Assembly: GCA_022013695.1 (NCBI GenBank)
Contig: JAKLPS010000008.1
Coordinates: forward strand, 1-64,000
Direction of reading: 5' to 3'
DNA from: Weeksellaceae bacterium
GTDB lineage: Bacteria > Bacteroidota > Bacteroidia > Flavobacteriales > Weeksellaceae
Length of the DNA: 64,000 nt
Shown here: positions 59,793 to 64,000 of the stretch, piece by piece
Layout: each line of letters opens with the position of its first letter
How positions within the stretch are numbered: position 1 is the stretch's first letter
The notes under the pieces: model-generated
What the model was told of the DNA's origin: nothing
The model's database searches: none
The model's input: only the letters and a program-made list of their open reading frames with translations
Translations under genes and position numbers: made by a program

Positions 59793-61328
59793 TTACCTCA
59801 CCCCGTGCATTAGTTTTTTTACAAGTGGCGAGATCAAAATTAGCACAATGCCGGCGATGAGGGCGTACAATCCCAATTGTTTATATCCATCGGTGTAAGT
59901 GATTAAGGCTTCTAAATTGGAAGCGCCTTTTTTAGGTTCGGTCAAATGCGCGCCCAGAATTCCTGCCACGTACTGGCCATAGGCCGACGCAAGAAACCAC
60001 ATTCCCATCATCATCCCCTGAAGATTTTTCGTAGAAAGTTTTGTCATAATAGACAGTCCAATGGGCGAGAGGCACATCTCTCCTATCGTGATGATAAATA
60101 GTGCGATGGTGAAAACGCTCAAAGAGGTAATTCCCGCTGCATTTGCAAAAAATTGGGTTGCAAAGATGGCATAATATCCCAGTCCCAGAAACAGAAATCC
60201 GAGCCCAAATTTAATAATGGTATTGGGCTCGGCTTTTCTTTTGCTAAGCCAAATCCAAAGCAAACCTATGGGAATAGCAAGCAACAAAACGAAAAATGAT
60301 CCGCCCGAATTATTGATGCCGTTGGCGTTTAATCCTAGTAAATCTCTGTTCAAATTTTTCTCGGCGAAGACGCTTAATGAGCCGCCACTTTGTTCATAAA
60401 TCCCCCAAAACAGAATAGAAAAAATAATAAACACCAGAGCCGCCCATAGTTTTTGACGTTCTACGGAGGTAACTTTGGACATCTCGACGAATAGATAAAT
60501 AAGCGTGAGAGGTCCGACGGTCCACATAAAATAATTGGTATATTCTGTTTTGGAAACCATCATCATAATGAGCGGCACGATCAAAACGGTACCAAGATAA
60601 ACCAGATATTCCTGCCATTTTTTTATTTTTTTATCGGGCTCGTCCGACAGTGGATGGCCCGGCTGGAAACCGATGGGACCAAGGCTTTTCTGCGTGAAAA
60701 TAAAATTGATTAAACTGATCAACATCACGACTGCCGCCAATCCAAAAGCCACATTCCAGCGGTAATGTTCCGGAATCAGCAGCGAAAACATATCGCCTTG
60801 TCCGATGGCGACACAAAGATAGCCGCCGATCAAGGCGCCCAGATTAATGCCGGCATAAAAAAGGGAAAAACCGGCATCGGTTCTATTGTCATCCGGTTTA
60901 TAAAGTTTGCCAACAATCGTAGAGATATTGGGTTTGAAAAATCCGGTTCCAATGATTGTAAAAGATAATCCCAAAAAGAAATTGAATTTTGAAATGCCGG
61001 GCGCGAAAGAAAACGCATCGGTAGCCAAGATCAAACTCCCGACGATCATCAAAAAACCGCCCCAAAAGAGGGACTTTCGAAAGCCCAAAAGCCGGTCTGC
61101 AAAAAATCCCCCGACAAAAGTAAAAGCATAGACAAATGCTTGGGTTGCGGCATACTGCAGTTTGGCATCTTTCTCAATAAACTGCAGCTGGGAAATCATA
61201 AAAACCACCAGCATACCGCGCATCCCGTAGAAGCAGAAGCGTTCCCACATTTCTGAAAAGAAAAGGGACCAGATTTGTTTGGGGTATTTTCCTTTGAAAT
61301 TTTGTATTTCTTCGAGGGTAAGGTTCAT
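59793..61328 (-). CDS. POT-family proton-peptide symporter
   Basis: 511 residues from the ATG at 61328 (a longer reading continues into the terminator region and is rejected). About twelve or more TM helices. The POT signatures are SEMWERFCFYGMRGML (ExxERFxYYG type), GGFFADRLLGFRKS, FFKPNISTIVGKLY and FSLFYAGINLGALIGGY. It carries di/tripeptides with protons across the inner membrane. It is one of three POT genes in a row, 40 bases after the thioredoxin gene's start and downstream of the larger POT gene with a terminator between. Confidence 0.92.
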   Translation of the reverse strand: MNLTLEEIQNFKGKYPKQIWSLFFSEMWERFCFYGMRGMLVVFMISQLQFIEKDAKLQYAATQAFVYAFTFVGGFFADRLLGFRKSLFWGGFLMIVGSLILATDAFSFAPGISKFNFFLGLSFTIIGTGFFKPNISTIVGKLYKPDDNRTDAGFSLFYAGINLGALIGGYLCVAIGQGDMFSLLIPEHYRWNVAFGLAAVVMLISLINFIFTQKSLGPIGFQPGHPLSDEPDKKIKKWQEYLVYLGTVLIVPLIMMMVSKTEYTNYFMWTVGPLTLIYLFVEMSKVTSVERQKLWAALVFIIFSILFWGIYEQSGGSLSVFAEKNLNRDLLGLNANGINNSGGSFFVLLLAIPIGLLWIWLSKRKAEPNTIIKFGLGFLFLGLGYYAIFATQFFANAAGITSLSVFTIALFIITIGEMCLSPIGLSIMTKLSTKNLQGMMMGMWFLASAYGQYVAGILGAHLTEPKKGASNLEALITYTDGYKQLGLYALIAGIVLILISPLVKKLMHGVR

Positions 61329-61356
61329 TCTATGATTTTTTTGACAAACGAATTTA

Positions 61357-61384
61357 ACAAAAAACCACCGGATATTTGGTGGTT
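61357..61384 (-). terminator. Hairpin terminator between POT genes
   Basis: On the minus strand AACCACC, a loop and GGTGGTT followed by TTTTTT form a 7-bp stem with a T-run, 25-50 bases past the upstream POT gene. Confidence 0.8.
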
Positions 61385-61408
61385 CTGCGTTATTATATTT
61401 GTGAGCAG

Positions 61409-63127
61409 TTAGTTCAATCCGTGCATCATTTTTTTCAGTCTCGGTGATAAAATTGCCAAAATTATTGCAGCAACGCCACAAAGCACCACAAATACCATAA
61501 AGAATTCGAATAAGTTATTAATCTCCACCCCCGCAAATGTGGTGTTGGCCACAGGTAATTGTTCTTTTTCAAATAATGCCACTTGCTCGGGAGTCAATGT
61601 CACTTTTTTGTCCAAAACATCTTGAAGATTGACACCCAGTTTTTCGGCTTTTACAAATTTGTCGCCCGTTGCCGGAATGATGGATCCCAGCGAGCCTGCT
61701 AAAGCATAACCTGCAGCATTAGAAATAAAGAATACACCGTATAACAGGGATGCAAATCTTTTGGGAGCCAGTTTTCCTACTAAAGATAAGCCAATTGGCG
61801 ACAGGCAAAGTTCGCCCATTGTTTGGATGAGGTATAGTAACATCAGCCATTTGATGGCCAATAATCCGGTATTTCCCAAGTCTTTGACGTTGTACGCAAT
61901 AATCAAGTAGCTTAGGGCAATCAGACCCAAACCAATTGCTTGTTTCATCGGAGAAACAGGTTCCTTGCCTTTGGCGCGCAATTTATCCCAGAGCAAACTG
62001 AAGGGCAAAGCCAGCAGTACCACGAACAATCCATTGAAAATCTGAACCATCGACGGTGGCATATTCCATCCAAAAATATTTCTATCGGTTTGATTATCAG
62101 CTATAAATGTTAATGAGGAACCAGCCTGCTCAAAAGCCGCCCAGAAGAAAATGATAAAGAATGAAACGATATAGATGACCCAAATTCTGTCTCTTTCCAC
62201 TTTGGTCTCGGCAGAACTCATAATCAAAAATGCCAATGAAATGCCGGCGGCGTAGATGAACGGATAGATAATTCCCTTGATCAGTTGCCCCATTTCAACA
62301 GAGCTAAAACCAAATTCGCTCACCAAAATATAACGGAACACGAAGAATAAGGCTACGAATAGCACGCTCGCGATTCCCATATTCTTACCCGAAAATTTAG
62401 CCGTTTGTGTTTCCCCTTCTTCGAAATCTTCGCTCGTATTATTTTTTGGCAATCCACCGATAGGCCTGCCTTCGGGCGTGACCACGTATTTGTTTTTAAG
62501 AATAAGAAACGTGGTTGTTCCTATCAACATTGCAATAGAAGCGGCCAAAAATCCCCATTTGAAAGCAAAAACATCGCGAACGCCGGAAGCATCTTTGACA
62601 TCGCCTAAATAGGGGCAGATAAACTGGCCTAAGAATGCACCAATGTTGATGCCCATATAGAAAATGGTAAATGCCGAATCTAGTTTAGACTTTTCCTGTT
62701 TTGGATAAAGACTTCCCACCATCGAAGAAATATTGGGTTTGAAGAATCCATTTCCGAAAATAATAACAAACAGTCCCAGCCACATCAACGTTTTGGCACC
62801 ACCCAGATTTGTAGAAAATGTAGAAGCACTGAAGAACAGGAATAATTGCCCAATGGCCATCAAAGTGCCGCCCGTCAAGATGGCATTTCTGTTTCCAATA
62901 TATTTGTCTGCTATGAAACCGCCCAAGAGCGGTGTCAAATAACAGAGCGCCAAAAAGCCGCCGTAAATAATGGCCGCATCTGCTTCTTTGATTAGGAGAG
63001 CATTTACGAGAAAGAGGGTCAGCAATGCTCTCATTCCGTAAAAGTTAAACCGCTCCCACATTTCGGTGCCGAATAATACCCAAAGACCCTTGGGATGCTT
63101 TTGCTTAGCCTGTACTGCTGTATCCAT
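61409..63127 (-). CDS. POT-family proton-peptide symporter
   Basis: 572 residues. POT signatures: LFGTEMWERFNFYGMRALLTLFLV, GGFIADKYIGNRNAILTGG, GFFKPNISSMVGSLYP and FTIFYMGINIGAFLGQF. It is longer than its neighbour because of a cytoplasmic/loop insertion near 235-265 (KNNTSEDFEEGETQTAKFSGKN) and a ~50-residue C-terminal loop (LGVNLQDVLDKKVTLTPEQVALFEKEQLPVANTTF) before the last helices. A -7 box TATATTTG (63159-63166, minus) precedes it. Peptide uptake suits a proteolytic flavobacterium. Confidence 0.92.
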   Translation of the reverse strand: MDTAVQAKQKHPKGLWVLFGTEMWERFNFYGMRALLTLFLVNALLIKEADAAIIYGGFLALCYLTPLLGGFIADKYIGNRNAILTGGTLMAIGQLFLFFSASTFSTNLGGAKTLMWLGLFVIIFGNGFFKPNISSMVGSLYPKQEKSKLDSAFTIFYMGINIGAFLGQFICPYLGDVKDASGVRDVFAFKWGFLAASIAMLIGTTTFLILKNKYVVTPEGRPIGGLPKNNTSEDFEEGETQTAKFSGKNMGIASVLFVALFFVFRYILVSEFGFSSVEMGQLIKGIIYPFIYAAGISLAFLIMSSAETKVERDRIWVIYIVSFFIIFFWAAFEQAGSSLTFIADNQTDRNIFGWNMPPSMVQIFNGLFVVLLALPFSLLWDKLRAKGKEPVSPMKQAIGLGLIALSYLIIAYNVKDLGNTGLLAIKWLMLLYLIQTMGELCLSPIGLSLVGKLAPKRFASLLYGVFFISNAAGYALAGSLGSIIPATGDKFVKAEKLGVNLQDVLDKKVTLTPEQVALFEKEQLPVANTTFAGVEINNLFEFFMVFVVLCGVAAIILAILSPRLKKMMHGLN

Positions 63128-63236
63128 ATTTCTGATTGTTAAATTTTCTTAAAGGTAACAAATATAGTTTTTTTTCATAAACGGGAAAGCTAAATTGCAA
63201 GCGATTAACAAAATCCAACCGATTTATCAAGCAATA

Positions 63237-63725
63237 ATGGAAATTAGAAAGTCGAATTCCGAAGATATCAACGAAATAATGAACTGCATCGACTTCGCCA
63301 GAAAGCTGATGCGCGCCAGCGGAAATTCTGTGCAATGGACCAATGGATACCCTTCCAAAGAATTGATGTTGGAAAGTATCGTAAATGGTTTTAATTTTTT
63401 GATTTTGGAAAATGGGGAAGTTGTGGCCACTTTTGATTTTATTATCGGCGATGATCCCAATTATTCAGTAATTGAAAATGGAGCTTGGCTGAATGACGAT
63501 CCATACGGCGTCATCCACAGATTGGCATCCAACGGAAAAGCAAAAGGCGTTGCGAAATTCTGCTTCGAATGGTGTTTTTCCCAATTCCCAAACATCAGAA
63601 TCGATACGCACGAAACCAATATCGCAATGCAAAAAGTGTTGGAAAAACTTGGCTACGAAAAATGCGGCATCATCTATGTGGCCGATGGAACGCCGAGGTT
63701 GGCCTATCAATTGGTCAATAGTTGA
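63237..63725 (+). CDS. GNAT-like N-acetyltransferase
   Basis: 162 residues from the ATG at 63237. Structural features of GNAT: MEIRKSNSEDINEIMNCIDFARKLM, FLILENGEVVATFDFIIGDDPNY (beta 4), VIHRLASNGKAKGVAKFCFEWCF in place of the classic QxxGxG/A loop, and IDTHETNIAMQKVLEKLGYEKCGIIYV. Substrate unknown. It lies between two POT genes on the opposite strand and converges on the third one. Confidence 0.78.
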   Translation: MEIRKSNSEDINEIMNCIDFARKLMRASGNSVQWTNGYPSKELMLESIVNGFNFLILENGEVVATFDFIIGDDPNYSVIENGAWLNDDPYGVIHRLASNGKAKGVAKFCFEWCFSQFPNIRIDTHETNIAMQKVLEKLGYEKCGIIYVADGTPRLAYQLVNS

Positions 63726-63787
63726 TGGTTTTTGGTTAATAGATTTAATAATTTTTGAAACCAACAACCAGCAACCAGCAACCCTCT

Positions 63788-64000
63788 TTAATCAACCCCT
63801 TTCTCCTTCATCACCTGATTCAAAAATTTCAGCATAAACAGGCCAAGTACAAAAGCAAAAATCAACAAGGCAAAATTTACAAGGAAGTAATATTCCTTAT
63901 GTTCGTAACTGTACCAAGTGCTGGCCAAGATTCCCGAAAGCTTGTTCCCAATAGAGTTGGCAAGGAAAAATCCACCCATCATCAAAGCAGTCAATCTCAC
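63788..64000 (-). CDS. POT-family transporter, C-terminal fragment (contig edge)
   Basis: 70 residues of a third POT gene whose 5' end lies beyond the window. MMGGFFLANSIGNKLSGIL matches the family segment before the last helices, and EYYFLVNFALLIFAFVLGLFMLKFL is a final TM pair. It is cut by the end of the sequence and not by a mutation. Confidence 0.85.
   Translation of the reverse strand: MRLTALMMGGFFLANSIGNKLSGILASTWYSYEHKEYYFLVNFALLIFAFVLGLFMLKFLNQVMKEKGVD

Noticed and set aside
1-64000. Prophage, transposon or defence island
   Set aside because: No integrase, transposase, capsid, restriction or toxin-antitoxin gene is recognisable in the window.

Overview
The window is 64 kb of AT-rich chromosomal DNA from a member of the Bacteroidota, class Flavobacteriia, most likely a Chryseobacterium-like genus of the Weeksellaceae. 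The assignment rests on family knowledge plus visible signals: promoters of the form TTTG-N19/20-TAnnTTTG, a type IX secretion (T9SS) cargo protein and PorZ, a TonB/ExbB/ExbD/ExbD operon, malate:quinone oxidoreductase, a BshB1 bacillithiol deacetylase, DUF3276 (PUR-like) and peptide transporters of the POT family. The first 37 bases are not genomic: positions 5-37 are the Illumina TruSeq adapter, so the contig begins inside a truncated gene. The right edge also cuts a gene.

Layout. 1-3.9 kb: a truncated TPR/membrane/HTH regulator, an interrupted small ORF, and a large secreted T9SS cargo protein. 4.1-6.6 kb: accA and gltX on the minus strand. 6.8-14.2 kb: a glycan locus made of two converging operons. 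The plus operon holds a mannose-6-phosphate isomerase-type cupin, a methyltransferase and two glycosyltransferases. The minus operon holds rocD and three glycosyltransferases. 14.3-18.3 kb: minus-strand accC, accB, rpmF, DUF177 and pdxA. 18.5-21.3 kb: ribE, an NtrY-like kinase and trmN6. 21.4-26 kb: an FtsE-like ATPase, rpmH (too short for most ORF callers), a DUF1648 protein, waaA (Kdo transferase), an unknown protein and a GT2 enzyme. 26.1-29.2 kb: leuS, with a palindromic repeat inside the reading frame and an enlarged insertion before KMSKS. 29.5-35.3 kb: exbB-exbD-exbD-tonB followed by a small membrane protein, a PstS-like lipoprotein and a TPR protein. 35.4-43.2 kb: bshB1, tRNA-His, a GT39-like membrane protein, DUF3276, an ABC exporter, mqo, dapA and a methyltransferase. 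43.3-47.9 kb: a 5'-nucleotidase split into two genes, then porZ and recO. 48-52.3 kb: an OmdA/YdeI-type protein and the pstSCAB phosphate importer. 52.5-55.9 kb: accessory DNA with an FG-GAP secreted protein, a structured intergenic stretch, a gene broken by a stop codon, a GNAT and an unknown secreted protein. 56-64 kb: recG, a TPR protein, a thioredoxin, three POT peptide transporters (the last cut off) and a GNAT.

How the genes fit together: housekeeping functions (fatty acid initiation by Acc, charging of Glu and Leu tRNAs, B6 and riboflavin synthesis, lysine synthesis, recombination) are interspersed with cell-envelope functions. The envelope genes cover lipid A-Kdo and surface glycan assembly, TonB energisation, PorZ-dependent surface attachment of T9SS cargo, and phosphate and peptide uptake. 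I saw no prophage, transposase, CRISPR array or recognisable defence system. The least ordinary items are the leuS repeat insertion, the nested HAF/Asp-box architecture of the T9SS cargo protein, the PstS-like lipoprotein attached to the TonB locus, two copies of a hairpin-centred intergenic repeat, and two small genes interrupted by in-frame TAA.
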